Below are positions 42,701-50,157 of a stretch of 64,000 nucleotides of DNA, piece by piece; within the stretch, counting starts at the first letter, position 1, and every line of letters begins with the position of its first letter. The position numbers and the translations under genes were made by a program. The notes beneath the pieces were generated by a model. That model made no database searches and was not told the origin of the DNA. It worked only from the letters and a program-made list of their open reading frames with translations. Origin of the DNA: Actinomycetes bacterium (GTDB lineage Bacteria; Planctomycetota; Phycisphaerae; JAACET01); NCBI GenBank assembly GCA_030614915.1, contig JAUXAG010000007.1, positions 62,001-126,000 of the forward strand, written 5' to 3'.

Positions 42701-42808
42701 GAGTAAGCCGCGAGCATCCTGAGCCAGCAGCGTAGTGCCGGACAAGCCCAAGAACCAGATTACCCCCAACAGAAGACCTAAGCGGTTTCTAAGTGGATGG
42801 CTAAACAC
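39779..42808 (-). CDS. Secretin with N-terminal TPR/linker region, 1009 aa
   Basis: A signal peptide (about 1-29) is followed by TPR-like helices (about 30-430), a segment like the N0/N1 domains (about 480-610: LSEVFDDLRAKSGLNIVPN) and a Gly-rich low-complexity linker (about 625-665). The secretin C-domain follows: RFIYVTDNFLEDIGVDL, ATTLMAPRVTFENAGSASIYVG, VPDGGALLIGGLRRKSEEKKEAGVPILNKIPWIKRFF and VLVILLRPRII. It forms the outer-membrane ring of a type IV pilus or type II secretion-like machine. Preceding genes (PilM-N fusion, two inner-membrane proteins) supply the alignment complex. Confidence 0.9.
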   Translation of the reverse strand: MFSHPLRNRLGLLLGVIWFLGLSGTTLLAQDARGLLDKAAKQIDAGDYIAAKETLEQVKPAQLSPADQDRISYLRAKADRALENSAALRQSIVRADRLAKQNDFVKARQILEDALASAPRSPAEKSRIKAKLAEIEARRKQSAGQMKDLFYRSVEDYKAGRLDQADKGFKAVVESGVDLGFWNRGKPQKYLKKIAEKRAQLPKQPLLQPSPKKATIVIKPAPRDEELEPVMEVPPPTQLRPVVTAPEPAQARSRVTTPTAGQTLIGTEVRRRRIITGQITFQHKIAMDRAEDLIRQHKFAEARRVVREAQDALATNQSILPPAQMALMHTAGQTKLAYIGKEERTYQVAQTEDQRIRAQVVAQQALARADQQREERVKQLFSQGTTYLEERNYQQALDRYIQVLNIDPNNPDARKLAGWLQDQIWLLKTQDLEHSAETEYQKAIDNIRDASIPFDRDPPLTWDPNWEAISKRRLRGYTGIAQDTPENIEAHRMLDVRHPRFDYQETPLSEVFDDLRAKSGLNIVPNWQSLTTAGIEQDKPISLQLHNVSLERALKAILSTLSSAGYYGTTVSHVIEDGIIVIATSEDLAAELSIKVHEIADLLMETGERRGGPRFEAGGGESTTGGEDRGTGGGGGTRPGGGGGGGGGAGLAAADIEELRTDLIENILTYVRTIEPDSWQENGGPGTASIWGTKLLIYQTAEIHAKIRDMLELIRDTRPLQISVEPRFIYVTDNFLEDIGVDLDMTLAARGNFGDISAEQRSDTLTAPTETGMLGTFAGDVSAIALSGSYLDNLQVDFFIRATQASRQATTLMAPRVTFENAGSASIYVGREINYVEEVQIEVEVIATDPPTVMRTITIVIGQIPSGPTLNVGGVVSPDRRFVRLDIEIILYDLFDLPFLWELFTWPIPQNDPNWPVFLTQLPLIDTTTISTQVSVPDGGALLIGGLRRKSEEKKEAGVPILNKIPWIKRFFTNTSRVDDKSVLVILLRPRIIDLKEEQGLTHPALGER

Positions 42809-43041
42809 AACACGCCCTCCTGGTAAGACACAAAAGACACGGGCAAATCAATAAACTCCATAACGAGCCGGGAACATCCGGCAGCCGCGGGCAAGCCTCT
42901 TTTTCCAACCTGGTCTGGGCTGCCAAAATCCGTAGCAGTATAACCATAGCCAAGACAGTTCACAAGCAATAAGTGGGAATTTCCGGATGGTGTACAAGCA
43001 TTTTTTGGCTCTATCGGGGCAAGAGGCACTTTTGGCGGCCG

Positions 43042-45000
43042 TTATCTCCATGGCAAGGGTAAACCGAAGGCTCCCGGGGGGGGCCGCACGCCCCTACGTC
43101 TGTCGCGGGGTACAGGACGCCTCCGCTCTGGACGCGGTGGAGGGGGAGTGGCTGGTCGAAGGGCCTCTTTTTGGCGTTTTATTCTCTCACCCAGGGCTTG
43201 TTTCTGCGGATCATCCTTGTCAAGATCGCTGTATCTCTTGTCAGTCTGCCCGGTTTCGGTATTCTCGACCACTAGTTCATGAGTGTCAACGGTCTGGAAT
43301 TCATCGGGTTTGTCGGCTACAGGGCGTTCGACCTGGATATTGGGGTTGAATTCGAGAACAGTCCAACCGGTAGTGAAATCGACCTTTATCCTGGCTGGTC
43401 TAGAGGGGGGCTCTGCGAGTGTTCTGCCCGGGCGGGCGGGTCGCAGGGCAGTCGAATCAGCCCTTCGGCGAGTATCGGTATCGGCCAAGGCAGCGGGGTC
43501 GGGGTCCGGCACTTCCTTGGGGGCTCCGATGGCCTGTCCCTCCCGTAAAAGAACGGACATCTTGAACCAGTAACCGTTGTCCCAAGCGTAAAGCTGGAGC
43601 TTGGCCCGGGAGGGCTTGGAGGCAATGGGGGAAGAAACTCCGGTGAAGAAAAAATAGCGGTCCTGAAGGGTTTTGACCGGTTCGGACCACGCCGACCACT
43701 GTCCGCTGAGCCAGCCTTGTCGGCGGACGCTCCTCTCGGCCCGCTCAGAACCACATAGGGGATTGAACAGCGAGACGCGGAGGCGATAACGGTAGGTGAC
43801 GGCCGGTTCGACGGAGGCGTCATGGACCCATATGGGTATGGAGTCGGGCGCGTCTTCCAGCCGGTAGTTTTGTGGGAGAGTAACCCTATTTCTCGAAGCT
43901 CGACTAGTCCTGGTAGGCCTGATGCGAGCAACGGGGGCCGACGGCAGGCCGAACGGTAGTTCCCGGAAGGCGCCGGGAAAGGCCCCAGGGGCCGGGCCAT
44001 AGGCTCCGGGCATATCAGGGCGACGGGGCAGGAGCAGGTCACGAGTGGCAGGTTTGTCGACTTTTATGTATATTGGAGCTGTATCACTGGGGATGGCCCC
44101 GGCGAGTATCCGGCGAGTGGTCTGTTCGTCGGAAGTCTCCGGCGGCTCCTGGGGCCAATCCCACTGCTCGAAACCATCCAGAGGCAAGAACTCCGGGCGG
44201 ACAATGAACTCCTGAAAACCCGACTGGTTCAGCCACTGCCGGAGAGCGTCGCGATTATTCAAGTCTTTCTGGTCGTAGCCCAGCGGCAGAGAGTAAAGCT
44301 GGGAGAGTGCCTGGACAATTTTGGGTCTGGTTTCCTGATAGGTTTGGTAGGGGTCAACGCTCTGGGGCTCGGACCAGGAACCGTCAGGCTGCAATTGCTG
44401 CCTTTCGAGTTCCAAACGGGCAAAAAGGAAGTACTGGTCCTCTTCGTCCAGGCGGTGTTGCTCATCCACTCTGGGCTCTATGCCGGCAAAGGCAAGATAC
44501 TGTTTCCGGAAAGGAAAGTCGGCGGCGACGGTGACCCAGTACATTTTGGCAGGAGCTCGCGTGCTTGTGGGGGGAGTCCTTGAAGTCGTGGCCGAGGCCA
44601 TAATGCCGATACCGCCCTGTGCTCGGACGTTGCCAGGGGTCAAGACGGTGGGGGTGGCGGTCTTGGCCTGGATGAGCTCATCGGGTATCGCGGGAGTTAG
44701 GGGATTGGAGCTCCGCTGACCTGTAGCGACTTCGAGGTACTGGCGGACCTTTTCCACAGTTCTGGGCTGGTCAGAGGGCGGTGGGACAGAACGCCCGAGA
44801 CTTGTTCTAAGAGCGTCAGCCTTGCTGGAAATCTGCTCGACTATCTCCTGGGGCCCAAGCCTCTGCCCGCCAGAGTCCTTGCTGTGGAGGGGGGAAGAAA
44901 CCACCTGAGTCAGGACAACGTAGAGAGCCACTGTCGCCAAGATTAACAGCAAGGCCTTGTCCCAGTAGAGATAGAAAGGGCTTTCACTGGTCTTAGGCAT
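43042..45000 (-). CDS. Secretion/pilus-cluster inner-membrane protein, 652 aa
   Basis: A short cytoplasmic start is followed by one membrane segment (about residues 13-33) and a very large, Pro/Arg-rich periplasmic region without a recognised family. The C-terminal 200 residues contain conserved-looking beta stretches (KVDFTTGWTVLEFNP, VVENTETGQTDKRYSDLD) and an Arg/Pro-rich tail. Its place between the PilO-like gene and the secretin is that of PilP or GspC, the periplasmic bridge to the secretin, but no sequence match can be claimed. Confidence 0.5.
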   Translation of the reverse strand: MPKTSESPFYLYWDKALLLILATVALYVVLTQVVSSPLHSKDSGGQRLGPQEIVEQISSKADALRTSLGRSVPPPSDQPRTVEKVRQYLEVATGQRSSNPLTPAIPDELIQAKTATPTVLTPGNVRAQGGIGIMASATTSRTPPTSTRAPAKMYWVTVAADFPFRKQYLAFAGIEPRVDEQHRLDEEDQYFLFARLELERQQLQPDGSWSEPQSVDPYQTYQETRPKIVQALSQLYSLPLGYDQKDLNNRDALRQWLNQSGFQEFIVRPEFLPLDGFEQWDWPQEPPETSDEQTTRRILAGAIPSDTAPIYIKVDKPATRDLLLPRRPDMPGAYGPAPGAFPGAFRELPFGLPSAPVARIRPTRTSRASRNRVTLPQNYRLEDAPDSIPIWVHDASVEPAVTYRYRLRVSLFNPLCGSERAERSVRRQGWLSGQWSAWSEPVKTLQDRYFFFTGVSSPIASKPSRAKLQLYAWDNGYWFKMSVLLREGQAIGAPKEVPDPDPAALADTDTRRRADSTALRPARPGRTLAEPPSRPARIKVDFTTGWTVLEFNPNIQVERPVADKPDEFQTVDTHELVVENTETGQTDKRYSDLDKDDPQKQALGERIKRQKEALRPATPPPPRPERRRPVPRDRRRGVRPPPGAFGLPLPWR

Positions 45001-45070
45001 AAATTCTTTCCCTCGACAAGCCGGGCGGCAAAGCTAAAGGGTGGGTCTCATCAGTTCTTCTTTGTCTTCC

Positions 45071-46417
45071 TTAGCGGGCAGGGCTTTTCCCTTTGAGCGG
45101 CTGGCTGGCGGCCTGCAACCGGCGTGCGGTCTGAGCGGTCTGCTGCTCCACAGTTTTCTTGACCTGCTCAGGCGTATCCTCGGTGTAAACCTCCCTGAGC
45201 AGAAGCAGCTCGGCGTCGATATCAAGTCTAACAATAGGGTCAGTCCCGTAAACCAAATCCTCGTCAGCGTCCTTACCGGGATTGAAGTTCTCGGATATGT
45301 CAAAGCTCTCGAAGTCACGCTTGTCGATTTCCACATCTTCGCGAGAAAGAGAAACGTTAAGGATGGTGTAAAGGTTCTTCCGGCTGAAGAGGTCGAGGAA
45401 CTCATTGATACGGCGGGAATCAATGATTACAGAGAAGGAAAAGTGCAATACGTCGGCGTTGTCATTACTGCTGCGCTCGGTGAAAGGTTTGAGCTGGCGT
45501 CCAGAAGTCCTGCGCCGTCTAGATCTAGAGGGTCGGGGCGACACTCGTGGATACCCCCACATACCTGGCTGTCGCCATCCCGGGCCGAACATCCCAGGCG
45601 GCGGGGCGTATCCGCCCGTAGGGCCTGGACCAGGCCCAAGCCCGGGTATCCCAGAGGGCCGTTGTTGTTTGAGGTCTGTGACGTAGTAAGACTCATCGAT
45701 TTCAATATAAACGATGCGCTTGACCGTAGCGTTAGCGACGCTGGGCTGCTGCTCCATACGCTCGGCTGAAGCAAGATTTAGATCGCTGAAGAGCTGGACT
45801 AAATCCTGCTGAATCCAAAAGGCGACTTGGCCGAACCAACATTCCTCCGAGCTTGGTGCACCGGGGTCGCTGACCCACTCGGGGACGCCCAAGTCCTTGA
45901 GGTCTTCGACATATATACCGATATCGGCGGGGCTCTTAGTTTCGGAGCCAGGGGATTGCTCTTGGGGCCAACCGGCCTTTAGGATTTGGTCATAAAGGTC
46001 TTTAATCTCTTTGTTATATCCCTCTCGGAAGCCAAAGGGGTCTTTGACCTCAGGAAACAGGTCTGCTGTGAGAAATTGGCGTTGATTTCTTTGCTTGAAC
46101 AATACGGACACCTCTTGAGCTTCGAGCTTGGTCTGTTCAACGAGCTGTTGGCGGGCCTTGACCAGTGGCTCGTTGGCCACGCCATCCTTGCCAGAACGCA
46201 GGAGCTTTCCGATGAAAGACTTCTTGGCCGCACTATCCGAGCCACGAGCTCCCAACAAGTTGGCAATTTTATTGTCGAGCTCGCGGGCTTGGCGAGCTTT
46301 GGCCTCAGCTTCTGAGCCCAGCTTGAGCGCCGGCCAAAGTGCCAGCAGCAAGAGCAAGGCCAGTACGACACAAACAAACTCATAGCGATGCTCTTTGATC
46401 AAACTCATAATATTCAT
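45071..46417 (-). CDS. PilO-position inner-membrane protein, 448 aa
   Basis: One membrane segment (about 14-31) is followed by a coiled coil (about 35-115) and a periplasmic domain. The C-terminal part includes VLHFSFSVIIDSRRINEFLDLFSRKNLYTILNVSLSREDVEI (shown in the residues around 330-370), a ferredoxin-like beta-alpha-beta pattern seen in PilO and GspM. The gene order (PilM-N fusion, this, large periplasmic protein, secretin) supports a PilO-like role. A Gly/Pro-rich insert (about 265-295) is specific to this protein. Confidence 0.6.
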   Translation of the reverse strand: MNIMSLIKEHRYEFVCVVLALLLLLALWPALKLGSEAEAKARQARELDNKIANLLGARGSDSAAKKSFIGKLLRSGKDGVANEPLVKARQQLVEQTKLEAQEVSVLFKQRNQRQFLTADLFPEVKDPFGFREGYNKEIKDLYDQILKAGWPQEQSPGSETKSPADIGIYVEDLKDLGVPEWVSDPGAPSSEECWFGQVAFWIQQDLVQLFSDLNLASAERMEQQPSVANATVKRIVYIEIDESYYVTDLKQQRPSGIPGLGPGPGPTGGYAPPPGMFGPGWRQPGMWGYPRVSPRPSRSRRRRTSGRQLKPFTERSSNDNADVLHFSFSVIIDSRRINEFLDLFSRKNLYTILNVSLSREDVEIDKRDFESFDISENFNPGKDADEDLVYGTDPIVRLDIDAELLLLREVYTEDTPEQVKKTVEQQTAQTARRLQAASQPLKGKSPAR

Positions 46418-46466
46418 AGCCCCGCCTCCAAAAACAGACTCCCGGCTTTAGCCAGGGCCCGGTTTG

Positions 46467-48494
46467 TCAGTTCGCCCGTGGGAAAGCCCCCCGGCCTGAA
46501 GGCCTTGCGTACCCTGCAGTCCCCGGGCCGGCAGTCTCCTGCTCATCCTGCTCGATGTAGACCTTCCAATGAATCCAGAAAAAGTGATCCTTGGCCATGC
46601 TTTCGCCCGGCCGGAGAGGATCAGGGAATTTATCTTTCTGCTCGCCGTTGTCAGCGGACTCGGCTGATGCTCGGGGCATAGCGGCGGCCTTTTCAATGAA
46701 ATCCAATCGATGAAGCGTCAGCGGAGAGAATTTGAAGCGCACAGGCTTGGCTGAAAGTTCGGTCAACCGGGCTTGCAGTTGGTCCATCTCAACCTGGGCT
46801 TTGACGGGCAACTGATCGCACAATTCTGCGATGAGAAAACGGCTGGTGGAGGAGTACTCCGCATCCCTGTCGAAAGGAGTGATGCACCTGATCTCCATAA
46901 TAAAGCCCTTCTTGGGTTTTTCCGGGGCGGTAGCTGCCGAGGCGGACCAACCGAGAGCAGCTCTCGGTCCGGGTTTGTCCAAATCGTACTGCTTGTCGTA
47001 GTCGCTGTCGAGGTCCTCGCTGTATTTGCTGGAGAAGTTCTGGAGGAAGATCAGGCGGCGTTGGGATCGCGGCTTGTCGTACTCGCTGGCGGGATTGGTC
47101 GGGTCGTCAGCAGTGTCCAGGGCCCCAATAATGGCCCTAAGCATGGCGGGCCAGACGTCGCGTTCAGCAAGCAGAACGACATAATCATCGATGCTCCGTC
47201 GTTCTTTTTTGACTTGGTCTTCTGCCTGTCTGAGTTGTTGCTGATATCTTTGGGCCTGTTTAACGACAGCGGAGGGGGCATCTGGGCCCTGATTGTCGAG
47301 CGGGCCATTTAAGACGCGTAAATCCATCAGGTTGCGGGCATAGATACCGGCAATAATCAAAGCCAGGAGGGCTACGGCGGCGGCGAAAATGGGTTTTTTG
47401 GCTCTCCAAAGTTGGCGACGTGCAATGACGGGAGGCAAGAGATTGACGTTGATATTGGCCCGGCCCAGGCCCTGGAGGGCCAATCCGTAGGCAACTCCCA
47501 TACTCAGAACGCCGGCTGAGAAGGCTGCGGCGCTGAGCTGAGGCGCCAAGCTGAGCCTGGAAAACTGGTCGATGCGGATGAGCTCGATTTTGAGGCTCTG
47601 CTGTAGATACTTCTGAAGTCCGGGAAGATGGAAAGTATTACCCACGGCCAACATCCGAGTAAGCCTGGCCTGACGATTGAGAGTAGTGTAAAAACCAATA
47701 GATCTTTGGATCTCGCTGGACAAGTCGGAGAAGACCGAGCGCATGGCCTGGAAGACCTGCTTGGCGTACTTGCTGGTGGCACACTTTCGTTTGAGATTTT
47801 CGGCCTTTGAGAAGCTGAGCTTAAAGGTTTTGGCCAGGGCCTGAGTGAAGTTATTTCCACCGATAGGAATGGTTCGGTGGAAGACCTTCTGCCCGTCAGC
47901 AACGACGAACTCGGTATTGACCGAGCCCACGTCCAGGATAACAGTAGCAGCCTGGGGGTCGGTCAGGCCATCGTAGAGAAGGGCGTTGTAGAGAGCCATG
48001 GGCGACATTTGCACCTGGTTGGTAAGAATGCCGGCGTGCTGGAAATTCCCGAGGAAACTTTCCACGACGTCGCGTTTGATAAAGAAGATGCCGGCGATAA
48101 CGTCCGGGGAATCCTCTAGCTTAATGGCCTGATAGTCCCAGACCACGTCGTTGATGTCGAAGGGGATCTGCTGTCTGGCTTCGAACTCGACGATTTGTGG
48201 AATTTTTTTTGGTTCGACCGGCGGCAGAGCAACGAATCGGGCCTGGCTGTTCCGGCCGGGCACCCCCACAACAACGACAGCACCTTTGAGATTGTGGCCG
48301 GAGGTGAATTTGCTCAGAGCCTCACGAATGGTCTGATCGTGGCTGGCGGCTGGCAAATCAGCCAAGGAGTGGGGATAGTCGATAATCTCGAAATCGCTGA
48401 CCAGAAGGTCGCTACCGACGGCCTCGAGCTTGATTGCCCTTAGACCGCACTGCCCAACGTCGATGCCCCAGGCGAGTTTACTTTTGCCGGCCAT
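46467..48494 (-). CDS. pilM: PilM-PilN-like fusion protein, 675 aa
   Basis: Residues 1-350 are a PilM-type actin-like ATPase: WGIDVGQCGLRAIKLE, PRNSQARFVALPPVEPKKIPQIVEFEARQQIP-like membrane-recruitment region, VILDVGSVNTEFVVADG and GGNNFTQALAKTF. Then comes ANINVNLLPP (about 365-375), which is the signature start of PilN, a membrane segment (about 387-405) and a coiled-coil/periplasmic part. PilM and PilN, normally separate partners, are thus joined. The gene starts the cluster and shares a short divergent gap with mtaB. It should recruit the inner-membrane alignment complex. Confidence 0.85.
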   Translation of the reverse strand: MAGKSKLAWGIDVGQCGLRAIKLEAVGSDLLVSDFEIIDYPHSLADLPAASHDQTIREALSKFTSGHNLKGAVVVVGVPGRNSQARFVALPPVEPKKIPQIVEFEARQQIPFDINDVVWDYQAIKLEDSPDVIAGIFFIKRDVVESFLGNFQHAGILTNQVQMSPMALYNALLYDGLTDPQAATVILDVGSVNTEFVVADGQKVFHRTIPIGGNNFTQALAKTFKLSFSKAENLKRKCATSKYAKQVFQAMRSVFSDLSSEIQRSIGFYTTLNRQARLTRMLAVGNTFHLPGLQKYLQQSLKIELIRIDQFSRLSLAPQLSAAAFSAGVLSMGVAYGLALQGLGRANINVNLLPPVIARRQLWRAKKPIFAAAVALLALIIAGIYARNLMDLRVLNGPLDNQGPDAPSAVVKQAQRYQQQLRQAEDQVKKERRSIDDYVVLLAERDVWPAMLRAIIGALDTADDPTNPASEYDKPRSQRRLIFLQNFSSKYSEDLDSDYDKQYDLDKPGPRAALGWSASAATAPEKPKKGFIMEIRCITPFDRDAEYSSTSRFLIAELCDQLPVKAQVEMDQLQARLTELSAKPVRFKFSPLTLHRLDFIEKAAAMPRASAESADNGEQKDKFPDPLRPGESMAKDHFFWIHWKVYIEQDEQETAGPGTAGYARPSGRGAFPRAN

Positions 48495-48577
48495 GGGTAA
48501 AGTCCCTAAGAGAAGAAGGCTACCGTCGGTCAGAGACGGATTGACGGCTACTCAATAGTAGCCTACACTGGCTGCTT

Positions 48578-50125
48578 GTGGCAACCTTAAGAACATACCA
48601 AGTAAAAGTCATCGGCTGCAAGGTCAACCAGTACGAAGCCCAGCAAATATCGGAGTTTCTTTGTGGTCTGGGCTTACGGTCGGTGGCTACGGGTGAGTCG
48701 CCGGACCTGGCAGTGGTCCACGGTTGTGCGGTGACCTCGCGGGCCACGGCCAAGAGCCGCCGAGCGGTTCGCCGCTGCCTTAGGCAGGGCAAAGGTCCTG
48801 TGGTGGTCAGCGGATGTGCGGCCCAACTGGCCGCTAAAGAACTGGCTGAGCTCTCTAAAGCCGTCACAGTGATAACCGAGGCCCGAGACATAGCCAGCGT
48901 CCTGTACAGTATCGTAGCCAAACAAGGCGCTCCAAACAGCTCGTGGGCTACCATCAATCAGGGGAGCACGACACGCGGCAGGCATAAAGAATGCATGATA
49001 ACGCAGCCGGGCACTATCGTAGCAAACGTCAGCAACCCGTACAAAGCCCTATTTAATGATATTCAAGCATATCGGGACAGGCAAGTCAAGAGCAAAATCG
49101 AGGCTCAATCGCCTCCGAGAAAGGCCAATAACCGGACTGAAAAGGCAGGTTTGGGTCCTATAAATAGGTTCTGGGCACATGAACGGGCCTTTGTGAAGGT
49201 GCAGGATGGCTGCGATGGGCTCTGCAGCTACTGCCTGATACCGCAGTTACGCCGGAGCCCAAGCTGGCGGAGACCAGAGGAGGTGGTCAAGGAGGTGAGG
49301 CAACTGGTAGAAAATGGCTATCGCGAAGTGGTGTTGGCTGGGGTGCACCTGGGGGCGTATGGACGTCGAACGGCAGTGCGTAGGCACTGGGACGACAAGC
49401 AAGCCGTGTCGTTGGCTGAGCTGCTCGGGGAGGTGGCTGCAATAGGCGGGCTCGAGCGGGTCAGGCTCAGCAGCCTCGAACCGGGGGAAATCAGCGAGGA
49501 GCTGCTGGAAGTTATGCGGGCTAACGAGAATATAGCCAAGCATTTGCATCTACCCTTGCAATCGGGCTCGGGGCGGATACTCTCGCGGATGAATCGGCAG
49601 TACACGGTAAGGGAATTTCTGGAGACGGTCGTCCGAGCAAGGTCGGGCTGTGGCTCGATGGCTGTAAGCTCGGATGTGATTGTGGGTTTTCCGGGGGAGA
49701 CGGATGAAGACTTTCGGGCGAGTATGAATGTGGCTCGGCAGGTGGGGTTTGTGCGAACGCACGTGTTCGATTTTTCGGCCAGGGCAGGTACAGCGGCCGC
49801 AGCAATGTCTGGACAAGTGCCCAGACGAATCAGACAAGAAAGGTCACGGCAAATGCGCCGGCTGGGCGAAGACCTGGCCAGACAGCAGCAAGAGGGCCTG
49901 ATAGGTCAGCAGTTACGGGTGTTAGTGGAGGGCAAGGCCGGGGCTGATGGATTCCACGGCGGTCTGTGTGAACAGTATTTCAGGGTGGCCTTTGAGGCCC
50001 AGGAAGACTTGACCGGCCAAATGGTCTCGGTGTTGTTGGAAGAAGTTGACCAAAGCGGGGCCCGGGGGAGCTTCTCTGCAGTTGGACAACGGGTTTGGCC
50101 GGTCAGTGAGCAGATGAAGGTTTAG
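48578..50125 (+). CDS. mtaB: MtaB-type tRNA methylthiotransferase, 515 aa
   Basis: MtaB adds a methylthio group to t6A37 of tRNA. The N-terminal domain has the three 4Fe-4S Cys at 14, 50 and 80, the radical SAM motif is CDGLCSYC (about 213-220), and the C-terminal TRAM-like domain (about 435-510) is present. Also visible are HLHLPLQSGSGRILSRMNR and DVIVGFPGETDEDF. About 70 residues between 120 and 195 form an unusual insertion between the two domains. The start is GTG 48578, close to the divergent pilM start, and it matches the family N-terminus. Confidence 0.85.
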   Translation: MATLRTYQVKVIGCKVNQYEAQQISEFLCGLGLRSVATGESPDLAVVHGCAVTSRATAKSRRAVRRCLRQGKGPVVVSGCAAQLAAKELAELSKAVTVITEARDIASVLYSIVAKQGAPNSSWATINQGSTTRGRHKECMITQPGTIVANVSNPYKALFNDIQAYRDRQVKSKIEAQSPPRKANNRTEKAGLGPINRFWAHERAFVKVQDGCDGLCSYCLIPQLRRSPSWRRPEEVVKEVRQLVENGYREVVLAGVHLGAYGRRTAVRRHWDDKQAVSLAELLGEVAAIGGLERVRLSSLEPGEISEELLEVMRANENIAKHLHLPLQSGSGRILSRMNRQYTVREFLETVVRARSGCGSMAVSSDVIVGFPGETDEDFRASMNVARQVGFVRTHVFDFSARAGTAAAAMSGQVPRRIRQERSRQMRRLGEDLARQQQEGLIGQQLRVLVEGKAGADGFHGGLCEQYFRVAFEAQEDLTGQMVSVLLEEVDQSGARGSFSAVGQRVWPVSEQMKV

Positions 50126-50157
50126 ACAAAGTCGGCAGAGGGGTTTAGGAGCTTGGC

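Noticed and set aside
40046-42706. Long plus-strand frames opposite the secretin gene
   Set aside because: They mirror the high-GC secretin coding strand and contain no domain; they are shadows.
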